Below, in pieces: positions 25,105 to 33,212 of a stretch of DNA of 64,000 nucleotides (position 1 is its first letter; each line of letters opens with the position of its first letter). A model generated the notes under the pieces. The model saw only the letters and a list, made by a program, of their open reading frames with translations, did no database searches and had not been told where the DNA came from. This DNA comes from Streptomyces tibetensis. GTDB taxonomy: Bacteria; Actinomycetota; Actinomycetes; Streptomycetales; Streptomycetaceae. Location of the stretch: NCBI RefSeq assembly GCF_007655005.1, contig NZ_SZVW01000006.1:62001-126000 (forward strand). The letters run 5' to 3'. The position numbers were made by a program, and so were the translations under genes.

Positions 25105-25430
25105 GAGTCATCCCCCCACACGCGGAAAGCCGCGTGTTTCGTAGCTTCGTACCGCCTGCTGCTGGTCCCCCTCGACCTTCACAGACGTATCAGTGGTGGG
25201 TCGCAGTCACCACGTCATCCACACCCTATAGACACGGCAACGCGACCTTCCGGTTGCATGATGCCCCCCACGGCATCGGTTCATGAACGGGGCCCCTATC
25301 CCCGCCCAGCCCGCAACCGGCTCCGAATCCCCCCCAACTGCCGCGAAATCGCAGCCTCCTGAAAAACCAGAAAACCAAGGTTCTACGGCGCTCATCATGA
25401 TCGCAAGCTGCGAAACACGGTGGTTACCGG
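25105..25430. other. Intergenic region upstream of cslA
   Basis: About 325 bp containing the cslA leader and the 3' flank of the GntR gene. It is less G/C-rich than its surroundings and presumably carries the cslA promoter, but I could not assign -35/-10 boxes with confidence. No gene-like frame. Confidence 0.5.
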
Positions 25431-26144
25431 TCATACACGTTCATTGTGGCGGGCGTGGGGGTCCTGTGGAGGTGTTGTCGAAAGGCGGGCGCGGATGTTG
25501 CCGAAGTGCTCTCTTATGGCCTCCTCCGCCCGCATCGAGTCGCCGGACCGCACCGCGTCGAGGATCTCCCGGTGCTGCCGGCAGGTCACCTTCGGGTCCT
25601 GCGGCTCGCCCCCCAGGTCCGTGCGGACCCGGTGGAAGGCGTCCCAGAACGCCTCCAGGACCTCGCACAGCAGCACGTTGTCCAGCCCCCGGTAGAGGGT
25701 GGCGTGAAAGGCCCGGTCGGTCTCGGCAAGGCCGGCTCCGCGCGCGGCCTGCTCATCCATACGGTCGACGAGCGCGTCCAGTTCAAGGAGATCCGCTTCC
25801 GGCATCCGCCCGGCGAGGCGGGACACGAGCCCCGTCTCCACCGCCTCCCTCAGCTCCAGCAGCTGGAGCAGGGAGTCCTCGCCCCGGTAGTGCCCGGCGA
25901 CCGTGCGGAAGGCGAGACCCTCGATCATCGGGGCCAGGGACATCGGGCCGACGTAGGTGCCGAAGCCGTGCCGGATCTCCACGATGCCCATCGCCTGGAG
26001 CGCCTTCAGGGCCTCCCGCACCGAGTTCCGGCTCGCACCGAGGTGCTCCATCAGCTCGGGCTCGGTCGGCAGCGGGGCCCCGGAGGCCAGCCGGCGGTCG
26101 ATGATGAGTTTCTTGATCCGCTCCTGAAGGTCACGCGCTGCCAT
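25431..26144 (-). CDS. FadR-type GntR-family transcriptional regulator
   Basis: 237 residues. N-terminal winged helix (LQERIKKLIIDRRLASGAPLPTEPELMEHLGASRNSVREALKALQAMGIVEIRHGFGTYVG) and an FCD effector domain in which the helical metal/ligand-site pattern is visible (LLELREAVETGLVSRLA, DRAFHATLYRG, CRQHREILDAV). Such regulators respond to carboxylic acids and related metabolites. ATG 26144 is used because the DNA-binding domain starts directly after it; no ribosome site is clear, and TACCCT immediately upstream could be a -10 box of a leaderless mRNA. The target is unknown; it sits upstream of cslA in the same direction but about 325 bp away. Confidence 0.9.
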   Translation of the reverse strand: MAARDLQERIKKLIIDRRLASGAPLPTEPELMEHLGASRNSVREALKALQAMGIVEIRHGFGTYVGPMSLAPMIEGLAFRTVAGHYRGEDSLLQLLELREAVETGLVSRLAGRMPEADLLELDALVDRMDEQAARGAGLAETDRAFHATLYRGLDNVLLCEVLEAFWDAFHRVRTDLGGEPQDPKVTCRQHREILDAVRSGDSMRAEEAIREHFGNIRARLSTTPPQDPHARHNERV

Positions 26145-26206
26145 GGCCAGAGGGTATCCGGCCAGGCCCGGACGGGGACCCTCGAAAGGACATACCGGGG
26201 CATACA

Positions 26207-26236
26207 AAAGGCCCCTCGCTTCCGCGAGAGGCCTTT
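26207..26236 (-). terminator. Terminator of first tRNA-Lys
   Basis: AAAGGCCCCTCGC and GCGAGAGGCCTTT form a 10-bp stem with one mismatch and a TTCC loop, directly past the tRNA 3' end on the minus strand and ending in a T run in that direction. Confidence 0.75.
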
Positions 26237-26243
26237 CGGTCGG

Positions 26244-26317
26244 TGCGCCGCCAGGGACTCGAACCCCGGACCCGCTGATTAAGAGTCAGCTGCTCTAACC
26301 AACTGAGCTAGCGGCGC
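26244..26317 (-). tRNA. tRNA-Lys (CTT), copy 1
   Basis: 74 nt on the minus strand from GCGCCGC to GCGGCGC plus discriminator A. The seven-base acceptor stem pairs perfectly, the T-loop is GTTCGAGTC, the D-arm TAGCTCAGTTGG, and the anticodon arm CTGACTCTTAATCAG gives CTT. CCA is not encoded. Identical to the copies at 32053 and 46528. Confidence 0.95.
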
Positions 26318-26513
26318 CTGCTGACGTCATAACCCTACAGGACGTCGAGAGGTGCTCCTGACCACGGCCCGGGGGCGGGGGCCCCGGCAAGGCGGCCGCG
26401 TACATCATTCGGACCGTCAGCAGGCGCGTACGGAAGACAGTTGCGAGACTGGCCACGCGCGCCCTCCGGTGCCCGGGCGCCGCATTTTCCGCCGGAAGTG
26501 TGAGGGGAATCGC

Positions 26514-27827
26514 ATGGAGTCGCCGGTATTCGAGGAAATCGACCCCGCGAGCGACTGCGACTGCCCGGGCTGCGTCCACTGGCGCCGCGCTCTCCCGTAT
26601 TCCTGGACCGGCCGGGCCGGAGCCCACCCGGCGGCGCACCGGGCTCTCGCCCTGGCCGCCGTGGCCTCCGCCGCCCTCGGCGCGGGCCACACCGTACCGG
26701 CCGCAGCGGTGTCGCACGCCCCGCACCGCCCGGGCATTCCCGCAGGTGACGAGCCCGACACCCCTCAGGGTGTCACGTCCCCGCTGCACGGTTCGCCAGG
26801 CCGTCAGACGGAGTCCTCCGTCGCCCCCGAGGTCACCGCCATCACTCGCTCGGAGATCATCAAAAGGGCCAGGACCTGGGTCACCGCGAAGGTGCCGTAC
26901 AGCATGAGCGCCTACTGGTCCGACGGTTACCGGCAGGACTGCTCCGGCTATGTATCAATGGCCTGGCGGCTGCCCCGAAACGAATGGACGGGCAGCCTCG
27001 CGGCATACGGGGAGAAGATTTCCAAGGAGGAACTCCAGCCGGGCGACATTCTGCTGTTCCACAATGCGTCCGACCCCGAGAAAGGCTCGCATGTCACCAT
27101 TTTCGGCGGCTGGACGGACAGCACCCACACCTCCTACACCGCGTACGAGCAGACCCCCCCGCACACCCGTCGGCAGTCCACCCCGTACGCCTATCGAACC
27201 AACTCCGACCGGTACGTGCCCTACCGCTACAAGGGCGTCACCGCGCAGGAGCCGGTCCCCGGGAAGGACGGCGGCCAGGCGGGCGCCCCGGCCGCCACGC
27301 CGTACCCGGGAGCGGTGTACTTCGGCCCCGGCGCGAACAACGAGTACGTCACGCAGCTCGGCCGCATGCTCGTCGCACGCGGGGCCGGCGGCGCGTACGC
27401 GTCGGGCCCGGGGCCGCGCTGGACCGATGCCGACCGGCGGGCGACCCGGGCGTTCCAGCTGGCCCAGGGCTGGACCGGTACGGAAGCCGAGGGGCTGCCC
27501 GATCCGCGCACCTGGGAGCTGCTGGTCACGGCCCAGGGCGAGGATGTGAAAGACGGGGCGGTCGGCCCGCCGCCCGCCTCCCACGGGGTCCCCGGCTACC
27601 CGGGGCGGGCGATGTTCCGCCCCGGAGCGAACAACACCTACGTCACCCGGCTGGGTGAGCAGCTCGTACGGAAGGGGTTCGGCAGGTTCTACCGGATCGG
27701 ACCGGGGCCGGTCTGGGGCGAGGCGGACCGGCGCGGTGTCGAGGCCTTCCAGCGCACCCAGGGCTGGCGGGGCGGCGCGGCCGACGGCTACCCGGGCCCG
27801 GAAACCTGGCGGCGCCTCTTCTCATAG
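26514..27827 (+). CDS. NlpC/P60-like cell-wall hydrolase with two peptidoglycan-binding repeats
   Basis: 437 residues. The N-terminus carries a CxCxxC knuckle (DCDCPGCVHWRR, residues 15-26) before a hydrophobic signal anchor (ALALAAVASAALGAG). An NlpC/P60-CHAP-like domain follows: RARTWVTAKVPYS, catalytic Cys in RQDCSGYVSMAWRLP, LQPGDILLF and the catalytic His in GSHVTIFGGW. Two related C-terminal repeats (YFGPGANNEYVTQLGRMLV and MFRPGANNTYVTRLGEQLV, each ending in a PxTW element) look like peptidoglycan-binding modules. GAGGGGA precedes ATG 26514. Predicted to cleave peptidoglycan stem peptides outside the membrane. The cytosolic Cys knuckle ahead of the signal is unusual. Confidence 0.85.
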   Translation: MESPVFEEIDPASDCDCPGCVHWRRALPYSWTGRAGAHPAAHRALALAAVASAALGAGHTVPAAAVSHAPHRPGIPAGDEPDTPQGVTSPLHGSPGRQTESSVAPEVTAITRSEIIKRARTWVTAKVPYSMSAYWSDGYRQDCSGYVSMAWRLPRNEWTGSLAAYGEKISKEELQPGDILLFHNASDPEKGSHVTIFGGWTDSTHTSYTAYEQTPPHTRRQSTPYAYRTNSDRYVPYRYKGVTAQEPVPGKDGGQAGAPAATPYPGAVYFGPGANNEYVTQLGRMLVARGAGGAYASGPGPRWTDADRRATRAFQLAQGWTGTEAEGLPDPRTWELLVTAQGEDVKDGAVGPPPASHGVPGYPGRAMFRPGANNTYVTRLGEQLVRKGFGRFYRIGPGPVWGEADRRGVEAFQRTQGWRGGAADGYPGPETWRRLFS

Positions 27828-27947
27828 GACGGACCCCATGGTCCCCAGGCCCCCCGCGGGTGGGCCCCGAATCCCGGTCGGGCCCGCGAGGGTCCCGCAT
27901 CCGGGACCACCGTTGTGACGCATCTGGCGCGGAGGCTGGAGGCACGC

Positions 27948-29069
27948 ATGAGTACGACCACTTCCCACACGTCCGAGTTCGACGGGCCGGCCGACGGACC
28001 GGCCCGGCCCGCCCGGCTCATCCAGAACGAGGCCACCACCGAGATCCCCGTCCACCTGCTGTTCCGCGACGATCCCGACCCCGCGCCGGTGCCGGTGAAG
28101 CCGGCGGTCGTCGGCCGCAGGCAGGGCACGGGGGAGCAGCCGCGGCTCAGGCGCCCGGCGGACGCCCCGAAGCGCCCGGTGCCGGAGGTCGAACCCGACC
28201 TGGTGGAGCGGCCCGCACGGGTGCTGCCCGGCACGGCGGGCGTCCTGGCCGGGGCCTGTGGTGCGGCCGGGTGCGTGGCCACCTCCTGGTGGGCCGGGGT
28301 GCTGCCGCCGCTCGCGCTGGAGGCGCTGCGGCTGCCCGCGTACGCCGGGACCGGGCTCGGCCCCGCGCAGTGGGCCGCGTACGCCGGGGCCGGGGCGCTC
28401 GGACTGTTCGGGCTCGGCGGGCTGGCCCGGGGCCGCACCGGGCGCGCCTGGGTGCTGGACCTGTTCGGCCGCTACCGGGGGACCGTCCGGCGCTCCGGCC
28501 TGCTGTGGGTCAACCCGCTGTTGCTGCGCCGCCGGGTGGACGTACGGCTGCGGCACTGGCGCAGCGAGCCCGTGCCCGCGGCCGACGGGGGCGGGGCCGC
28601 CCTGCGGGTGGTCGTGCTGGTGGTGTGGCGGGTGCGTGACACCGCCCGGGCCATGCTGGGCGTCGAGGACCACGAGACGTATCTGCGCGAGTGCGTCGAG
28701 GCGGCGCTGGCCCGGGTGCCGGTGGAGATGCCGGGCGGGCCGCGGGGCGCGTCGGACGCGGCGGCCGAGGCGCTGACCCGGCTGGTGGCGGCGGACACGG
28801 CCCCGGTCGGCCTGGAGGTGTTCTCCGTGCAGCCGGTGCGCGTGGAGTACGCCCCCGAGATCGCCGCGGCGATGCACCGCCGCCGGATCGCGCAGCTGGA
28901 TGCCCGGCACCGGGCGAGCGTGCTCACCTCGGTCGTCGACTCGGTGGAGGACACGGTGACCCGGCTGACCATGCGGGGGCTGGTCGAACTCGACGACTAC
29001 GAGCGGAAGGTGCTGGTGAAGGACCTGACGGTGGCGTTCTGCGCCGGCCGGGGAGAAGCAGCTCCGTGA
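27948..29069 (+). CDS. SPFH-domain (band 7-like) membrane protein
   Basis: 373 residues: a disordered acidic/Pro-rich N-terminal region (about 1-95), two membrane segments (TAGVLAGACGAAGCVATSWWAGVL and AAYAGAGALGLFGLGGLA), then a divergent SPFH domain beginning YRGTVRRSGLLWVNPLLLRRRVDVRLRH and including LRVVVLVVWRVRDTARAML and FSVQPVRVEYAPEIAAAMHRRRIAQLDAR. Bacterial SPFH proteins scaffold membrane microdomains or regulate membrane proteases. ATG 27948 follows GGAGG; GTG 27915 is an in-frame alternative. Followed by the LPMO gene without evident coupling. Confidence 0.85.
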   Translation: MSTTTSHTSEFDGPADGPARPARLIQNEATTEIPVHLLFRDDPDPAPVPVKPAVVGRRQGTGEQPRLRRPADAPKRPVPEVEPDLVERPARVLPGTAGVLAGACGAAGCVATSWWAGVLPPLALEALRLPAYAGTGLGPAQWAAYAGAGALGLFGLGGLARGRTGRAWVLDLFGRYRGTVRRSGLLWVNPLLLRRRVDVRLRHWRSEPVPAADGGGAALRVVVLVVWRVRDTARAMLGVEDHETYLRECVEAALARVPVEMPGGPRGASDAAAEALTRLVAADTAPVGLEVFSVQPVRVEYAPEIAAAMHRRRIAQLDARHRASVLTSVVDSVEDTVTRLTMRGLVELDDYERKVLVKDLTVAFCAGRGEAAP

Positions 29070-29108
29070 CTGGTATGGACATGTTCAACCCACGCCCATA
29101 ATCTCGAA

Positions 29109-29124
29109 CTTGGTCTAGACCTAC
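29109..29124. promoter_or_regulatory. DasR-responsive element (dre) candidate
   Basis: CTTGGTCTAGACCTAC contains the 11-bp core TGGTCTAGACC of the DasR operator (consensus ACTGGTCTAGACCACT as I recall it). It lies about 47 bp upstream of the LPMO start, where it can control transcription by N-acetylglucosamine-responsive DasR. Confidence 0.8.
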
Positions 29125-29170
29125 ATGCACGGCTCACTGAACATCCCCCACGTTCTCCAGGAGCGGCAGC

Positions 29171-29776
29171 ATGCGTACCAGGACCAAGTTGTCCGCAGTC
29201 GCGGTGGGACTGGCCACGACCGGAGCTCTCGTGCTCTCCTCCGGCGGTGCCAGCGGCCACGGCTACACCGACCTCCCCATCAGCCGGCAGAAGCTCTGCC
29301 AGAACGGCACCGTGACCAACTGCGGATCCATCCAGTGGGAGCCGCAGAGTGTCGAGGGCCCGAAGGGCTTCCCGGCCTCCGGCCCCGCCGACGGGCAGAT
29401 CTGCAACGCCGGCCTCGGCCAGTTCGGCCAGCTCAGCGCACCGCGGACCCCGTCCGGCGGCGCCTGGCCCGCCACCAAGGTGACGGGCGGCCAGAACTAC
29501 ACGTTCCGCTGGCAGTTCACGGCCATGCACGCCACGACCGACTTCACGTACTACGTCACCAAGCCGGGCTGGAACCAGAACCACAACCTGGCCCGGTCCG
29601 ACCTCAACCTCACCCCGTTCCTCACGGTGCCGTACAACGGGCAGCGCCCGCCGTCCACGCTCTCCCACAGCGGCAGGCTGCCGACCGGGCTCAGCGGCCG
29701 GCACGTCATCGTCGCCGTGTGGACGATCGCCGACACGGCCAACGCGTTCTACGCCTGCTCGGACGTGACCTTCTGA
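29171..29776 (+). CDS. Secreted AA10 lytic polysaccharide monooxygenase (chitin-active type)
   Basis: 201 residues. The signal peptide ends ASG, exposing His30 of HGYTDLPISR as the mature N-terminus, the first ligand of the copper histidine brace. The second His lies in FTAMHATTDFTYY. Four Cys (KLCQNG, VTNCGS, QICNAG, YACSDV) can form the two family disulfides. It is a single-domain AA10 enzyme with no carbohydrate-binding module. It oxidatively cleaves crystalline chitin (some members cellulose) outside the cell. CAGGAG precedes ATG 29171. A DasR-type operator upstream supports chitin/GlcNAc control, and a strong hairpin follows the gene. Confidence 0.95.
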   Translation: MRTRTKLSAVAVGLATTGALVLSSGGASGHGYTDLPISRQKLCQNGTVTNCGSIQWEPQSVEGPKGFPASGPADGQICNAGLGQFGQLSAPRTPSGGAWPATKVTGGQNYTFRWQFTAMHATTDFTYYVTKPGWNQNHNLARSDLNLTPFLTVPYNGQRPPSTLSHSGRLPTGLSGRHVIVAVWTIADTANAFYACSDVTF

Positions 29777-29814
29777 GCCCTTCCGAACCTCTGAGCTTCT
29801 CTTGAGTCACGGCT

Positions 29815-29851
29815 GCGGCCGGTGTGGGTAAGTTCCTGCCACACCGGCCGC
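29815..29851 (+). terminator. Terminator of the LPMO gene
   Basis: Perfect 13-bp stem GCGGCCGGTGTGG / CCACACCGGCCGC around an 11-nt loop, 38 bp past the LPMO stop. Confidence 0.8.
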
Positions 29852-29882
29852 TCGAAGGCCGCCCAGGGCCTCGGGGGAGCTC

Positions 29883-30347
29883 ATGGAGATCTTGTTCTAC
29901 ATCGTGCCCACGCTCATGATCGCGGTCGCTTCCTGTGCCGTGGTCGTGGTGATCCGGCGCTCCGTGCGGGTCAGCCGCGCCTGGAACAGCGGACTGACCG
30001 CCGAGGCCCGCTGTCTGCGGACGTACACCACGACGAGTGGGGGTGGCGACACCTCGGTGCGCACCACTCTGCACCACGTGTACGAGTTCACCACGTACGA
30101 CGGCCGCGGCGTCCGCTTCGAGGAGCACGGCGGGCCGGGGACGACCCTCGAGGGCGACATCGTCACCGTGCACTACCCGGCGGACCGCCCGGAGCACGCC
30201 ACGGCCAGGCCCCCGGCGCGGGGGAAGCTCGCCGCGGGCACGGGATGTCTGCTCGCCTTCCTCGGCACGTTCATCCTCTTCGCCATCGGCTTCATGGTGG
30301 TGACGTACGCGATGTTCTCCGCAGTGGGCGACTTCCTGCAGCCGTAG
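29883..30347 (+). CDS. DUF3592-family membrane protein
   Basis: 154 residues with an N-terminal helix (FYIVPTLMIAVASCAVVVVI), a beta-rich DUF3592-like extracytoplasmic domain (LTAEARCLRTYTTTS to GDIVTVHYPADRPEHATAR) and a second C-terminal helix (TGCLLAFLGTFILFAIGFMVVTYAM). GGGGGAG precedes ATG 29883. Function unknown. Ends 40 bp before the acyl-CoA synthetase start. Confidence 0.8.
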   Translation: MEILFYIVPTLMIAVASCAVVVVIRRSVRVSRAWNSGLTAEARCLRTYTTTSGGGDTSVRTTLHHVYEFTTYDGRGVRFEEHGGPGTTLEGDIVTVHYPADRPEHATARPPARGKLAAGTGCLLAFLGTFILFAIGFMVVTYAMFSAVGDFLQP

Positions 30348-30387
30348 CGCTCCACATCTGACGCCATGTCAACTACCGTGCGCGTCC

Positions 30388-32091
30388 ATGGACTCCAGGG
30401 CGAGCACGGTCGCGGAACTCATCGCCGCCCGGTGGGGCGACCACCGCCCCGGTCTGCGCTGCGAGGACCGGACCCTGACGCACCACGAGGTGGCGGCGGG
30501 CGCCGCGGCCCGGGCGGCACTCCTCGCGGACCTCCTGCCGCCGGCCGCCGAACCCCACCTCGGGGTGCTGCTCGACAACACCCCCGAGTTCCCGCTGTGG
30601 CTGGGTGCCGCGGCCCTGGCGGGGGCGGCCGTCGCCGGGGTCAACCCCACCCGGCGGGGCGCCGAACTCGCCCGCGACATCCTCCACACCGAGTGCCGCG
30701 TCCTGATCACCGAGCGGGCCCACCTGCCGCTGCTCGCAGGCCTGGACCTGCCGGGAGTCCGCCTGCTGGTGACGGACACCCCGGAGTACGCCGAGCTCCT
30801 CACCCCGTACGCGGACGCCCGCCCGGACCCCCGCAGGGCCACCCCGGGTGACCGTTTCCTGCTCTACTTCACCTCCGGCTCGACCGGCGCCCCCAAGGCC
30901 GCGCTCTGCTCCCAGGGCCGCCTGGCAGCCGCCGGCCGGTCCCTGGCGGACCAGTTCTCCCTGTCCCCGGACGACGTCCACTACGTCTGCATGCCCCTGT
31001 TCCACGGCAACGCGGTGATCGCCGACTGGGCACCCGCGCTGGTGACCGGCGCGGCGGTGGCGCTGCGCCGCCGCTTCTCGGCGTCCGGGTTCCTGCCGGA
31101 CGTACGCCGGTACGGGGCGACGTACTTCACGTACGTAGGCCGGGCGATCCAGTACGTGCTGGCCACCGGGCCGCGCCCGGACGACCGCGACAACTCCCTG
31201 CGCCTGGGCTTCGGCACGGAGGCAGGGGCGGTGGACGCGGCCGCCTTCGAGCGGCGGTTCGGGGTGCGGCTGGTGGAGGGCTACGGCTCGTCGGAGGGCG
31301 GGGCGGCGATCGCCTGGACACCGGGGACACCGCCGGGCGCGGTGGGGCGGGCGGCACCCGGGCTCGTCGTCCTCGACCGGGAGACCCGTGCGGAGTGCGA
31401 GGCGGCCGTCTTCGACGGGGCGGGGCGGCTGCTCAACGGGGACGAGGCGATCGGCGAACTCGTCAACCAGGGGCCCAGCCCCTTCGAGGGGTACTGGCGC
31501 AACCCTCCGGCGGAGGCGGAACGCCGCAAGTGGGCGTCCCCCCGCTCGAGCGAAGCCGAGAGTGGGGGAGGCTGGTACTGGACGGGCGACCTCTTCTACC
31601 GAGACACCGACGGCTACCTCTACTTCGCGGGGCGCACCGACGACCGCCTCCGCGTGGACGGGGAGAACCTGGCCGCGGCGGTGATCGAGAACATCCTCGC
31701 GCGGTACGAGGGGGCGGAGGCGGTCTGTGTGTACGCCGTGCCGGACCCGGTGACCGGGGACCAGGTGATGGCCACGATCGCCGGTTCGTTCGATCCGGAG
31801 GGCTTCGCGACGTTCCTCGCCGCTCAGCCCGACCTCGGGACGAAGATGGCGCCCCGGTTCGTACGGGTGGTGGAGCGGATGCCGGTGACGGCGACGAACA
31901 AGATCCGCCGGGCGGAGCTGCGCAAGGAGGGTGTGCGGTGCGCCGGCCCGGTGTGGTGGCGGCCGCCCGGGGAGCGGGCGTACCGCCGGCTGACCGACGG
32001 GGACCGAAGACGCGTTGAGGGGCCCTCGCTCCCACGAGAGGCCCCTCATCCGTGCGCCGCCAGGGACTCGAACCCCGGACCCGCTGATTAA
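30388..32091 (+). CDS. Acyl-CoA synthetase (AMP-forming) with palindromic insertion and read-through tail
   Basis: 567 residues of the ANL superfamily. P-loop YFTSGSTGAPKAA (about 170), VEGYGSSEGG, YWTGDLFYRD with the adenylate-binding Asp, hinge RLRVDGEN and the catalytic Lys region TNKIRRAEL are all present, so it should adenylate a carboxylic acid and form its CoA thioester. Two oddities: residues KWASPRSSEAESGGG just before YWTGDL come from a 33-bp palindromic insertion (31537-31569), and after about RRLTDGDR the frame runs through a hairpin and into the antisense of tRNA-Lys, stopping inside the tRNA. The natural stop seems to have been lost. The start has no clear ribosome site; a leaderless message is possible. 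Confidence 0.85.
   Translation: MDSRASTVAELIAARWGDHRPGLRCEDRTLTHHEVAAGAAARAALLADLLPPAAEPHLGVLLDNTPEFPLWLGAAALAGAAVAGVNPTRRGAELARDILHTECRVLITERAHLPLLAGLDLPGVRLLVTDTPEYAELLTPYADARPDPRRATPGDRFLLYFTSGSTGAPKAALCSQGRLAAAGRSLADQFSLSPDDVHYVCMPLFHGNAVIADWAPALVTGAAVALRRRFSASGFLPDVRRYGATYFTYVGRAIQYVLATGPRPDDRDNSLRLGFGTEAGAVDAAAFERRFGVRLVEGYGSSEGGAAIAWTPGTPPGAVGRAAPGLVVLDRETRAECEAAVFDGAGRLLNGDEAIGELVNQGPSPFEGYWRNPPAEAERRKWASPRSSEAESGGGWYWTGDLFYRDTDGYLYFAGRTDDRLRVDGENLAAAVIENILARYEGAEAVCVYAVPDPVTGDQVMATIAGSFDPEGFATFLAAQPDLGTKMAPRFVRVVERMPVTATNKIRRAELRKEGVRCAGPVWWRPPGERAYRRLTDGDRRRVEGPSLPREAPHPCAARDSNPGPAD
31537..31571. repeat. Palindromic mini-insertion inside acyl-CoA synthetase gene
   Basis: Ends TCCCCCC and GTGGGGGAGG flank CGCTCGAGCGAAGCCGAG, giving a long hairpin that keeps the reading frame. 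I recognise this TCCCCC-GCTCGAGCGAAGCC-GGGGGA text as a recurrent Streptomyces element. A related short form (TCCCCC-GCGTCCTT-GGGGGAGG) lies at 52261-52280. Confidence 0.7.
32017..32047. terminator. Hairpin between acyl-CoA synthetase and tRNA-Lys copy 2
   Basis: GAGGGGCCCTCG and GAGAGGCCCCTC form an imperfect stem directly past the tRNA 3' end on the minus strand; same design as the hairpins after the other two tRNA copies. It lies inside the acyl-CoA synthetase reading frame. Confidence 0.6.
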
Positions 32092-32126
32092 GAGTCAGCT
32101 GCTCTAACCAACTGAGCTAGCGGCGC
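32053..32126 (-). tRNA. tRNA-Lys (CTT), copy 2
   Basis: Identical in sequence to copy 1: 74 nt, perfect acceptor stem, CTT anticodon. Its 3' half is overlapped on the opposite strand by the tail of the acyl-CoA synthetase frame. Confidence 0.95.
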
Positions 32127-32202
32127 ATGACTCCCGCCTGCCACCGGAATCGTGTTCCGCGGCGGGCGACGGGGAAAATACTACCCAATGCCGGGGGGTG
32201 CT

Positions 32203-32298
32203 CCGGACCACCCGGCCTCCGGACCGCCCGGCCTTCGGACCGCCCGGCCTTCGGACCGCCCGGCCTCCTCGCCACCCGGCCTCCTGACCACCCGGCAC
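32203..32298. repeat. 16-bp tandem repeat, six copies
   Basis: Six copies of a 16-bp unit, consensus CGGACCGCCCGGCCTT, starting at 32203, 32219, 32235, 32251, 32267 and 32283; the outer copies are diverged. It fills most of the gap between tRNA-Lys copy 2 and the iclR-type gene. Confidence 0.85.
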
Positions 32299-32339
32299 GG
32301 GGCAGGCGCCCCGTGCCGACATGATCCGGACGAGTGGCC

Positions 32340-33098
32340 TCAGATCGCCATGGAGAGCAGCACCGGTGCCGCGTGGCGGTTGAGGGTGTCAGCGGCCTGG
32401 CGCAGACGGTGGGCGTGCTCGATCGGGAGGGACAGGGCCAGGCAGCCGACGGAGGAGCCGGCCGTGATCGGGACGGCCGCGCAGACCGTGCCGATCGCGT
32501 ACTCCTGGAGGTCCAGGACGGGCACGGTGGGCGGTTGCGCCTCCAGGCGGGAGAGCAGGAGCCGGTCGCTGGTGATGGTGCGCGAGGTGAGGCGGGCCAT
32601 CTTGTGCCGGGCGAGGTGGTCGCGGCGGCCGGCGTGGTCGAGCTGGGTGAGCAGGCTCTTGCCGATGGCGGTGGCGTGGGCCGAGGAGCGGAAGTCGACC
32701 CACTCGTTGACCGCGGGCGCCGACGGGCTGTCGGCGTACTGGGTGATGCTGATCTCGCCGTCGACGTACCGGCTCATGTAGACGGCGGCGCCGACCGAGT
32801 CCCGCAGCCGGTCCAGGGTGCGCTGGAGCTTGTCGCGCAGGGCCTGCTCGCGGTGGTGGGCGGAGCCGAGGCGGGCCAGGGTCTCGCCCGTGACGTACGA
32901 GCCGTCGGTGATCTGCTCGACGTAGCCCTCGCGGCGCAGCATGCGCAGGAGCGCGGTCAGCCGCTGCGGTGCGATACCGGTGTGCAGCGCTATCTCGGTG
33001 TCGGTGACACCGCTGGTACCGCGCGCCACCGTCTCCAGGACGCGCAGGGCTTCCTGGGCCGAGTGGTACGGGGTGGTCGGCTCGTGCTTCAGCGCCAC
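32340..33098 (-). CDS. IclR-family transcriptional regulator
   Basis: 252 residues. N-terminal winged helix (SAQEALRVLETVARGTSGVTDTEIALHTGIAPQRLTALLRMLRREGYVEQ) and a C-terminal IclR effector domain containing HATAIGKSLLTQL and EYAIGTVCAAVPI. GTG 33098 is preceded by GGGGGAG at good spacing. It lies next to the ehuA end, with a nested palindrome at 33213-33259 between them, and is the best candidate regulator for the neighbouring transporter and catabolic genes (inference from position; IclR proteins commonly control aromatic or organic-acid catabolism). Confidence 0.88.
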   Translation of the reverse strand: MALKHEPTTPYHSAQEALRVLETVARGTSGVTDTEIALHTGIAPQRLTALLRMLRREGYVEQITDGSYVTGETLARLGSAHHREQALRDKLQRTLDRLRDSVGAAVYMSRYVDGEISITQYADSPSAPAVNEWVDFRSSAHATAIGKSLLTQLDHAGRRDHLARHKMARLTSRTITSDRLLLSRLEAQPPTVPVLDLQEYAIGTVCAAVPITAGSSVGCLALSLPIEHAHRLRQAADTLNRHAAPVLLSMAI

Positions 33099-33212
33099 GG
33101 TGGTCTCCCCCTGCGCTTGCTGTAGGGCCGTAATCCGGTCAGTGAACCTTTTCCAGGTTAACCGGCAATGGGCTTGCGGGGAGCGGGGGTTGACAAGATT
33201 CCCGGGGCCCCG

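Noticed and set aside
21338..25362. Long plus-strand frames (over 700 codons each) opposite glxA and cslA
   Set aside because: Composition is Val/Arg/Glu/Gly-rich and repetitive, and the opposite strand encodes proteins matching GlxA and CslA in detail including numbered active-site residues.
26130..26282. Plus-strand frames ending ...AARDSNPGPAD near each tRNA-Lys as real C-termini
   Set aside because: This tail is the antisense of the tRNA and appears at all three copies; at copies 1 and 3 it belongs to shadow frames. Only at copy 2 does it extend a genuine gene.
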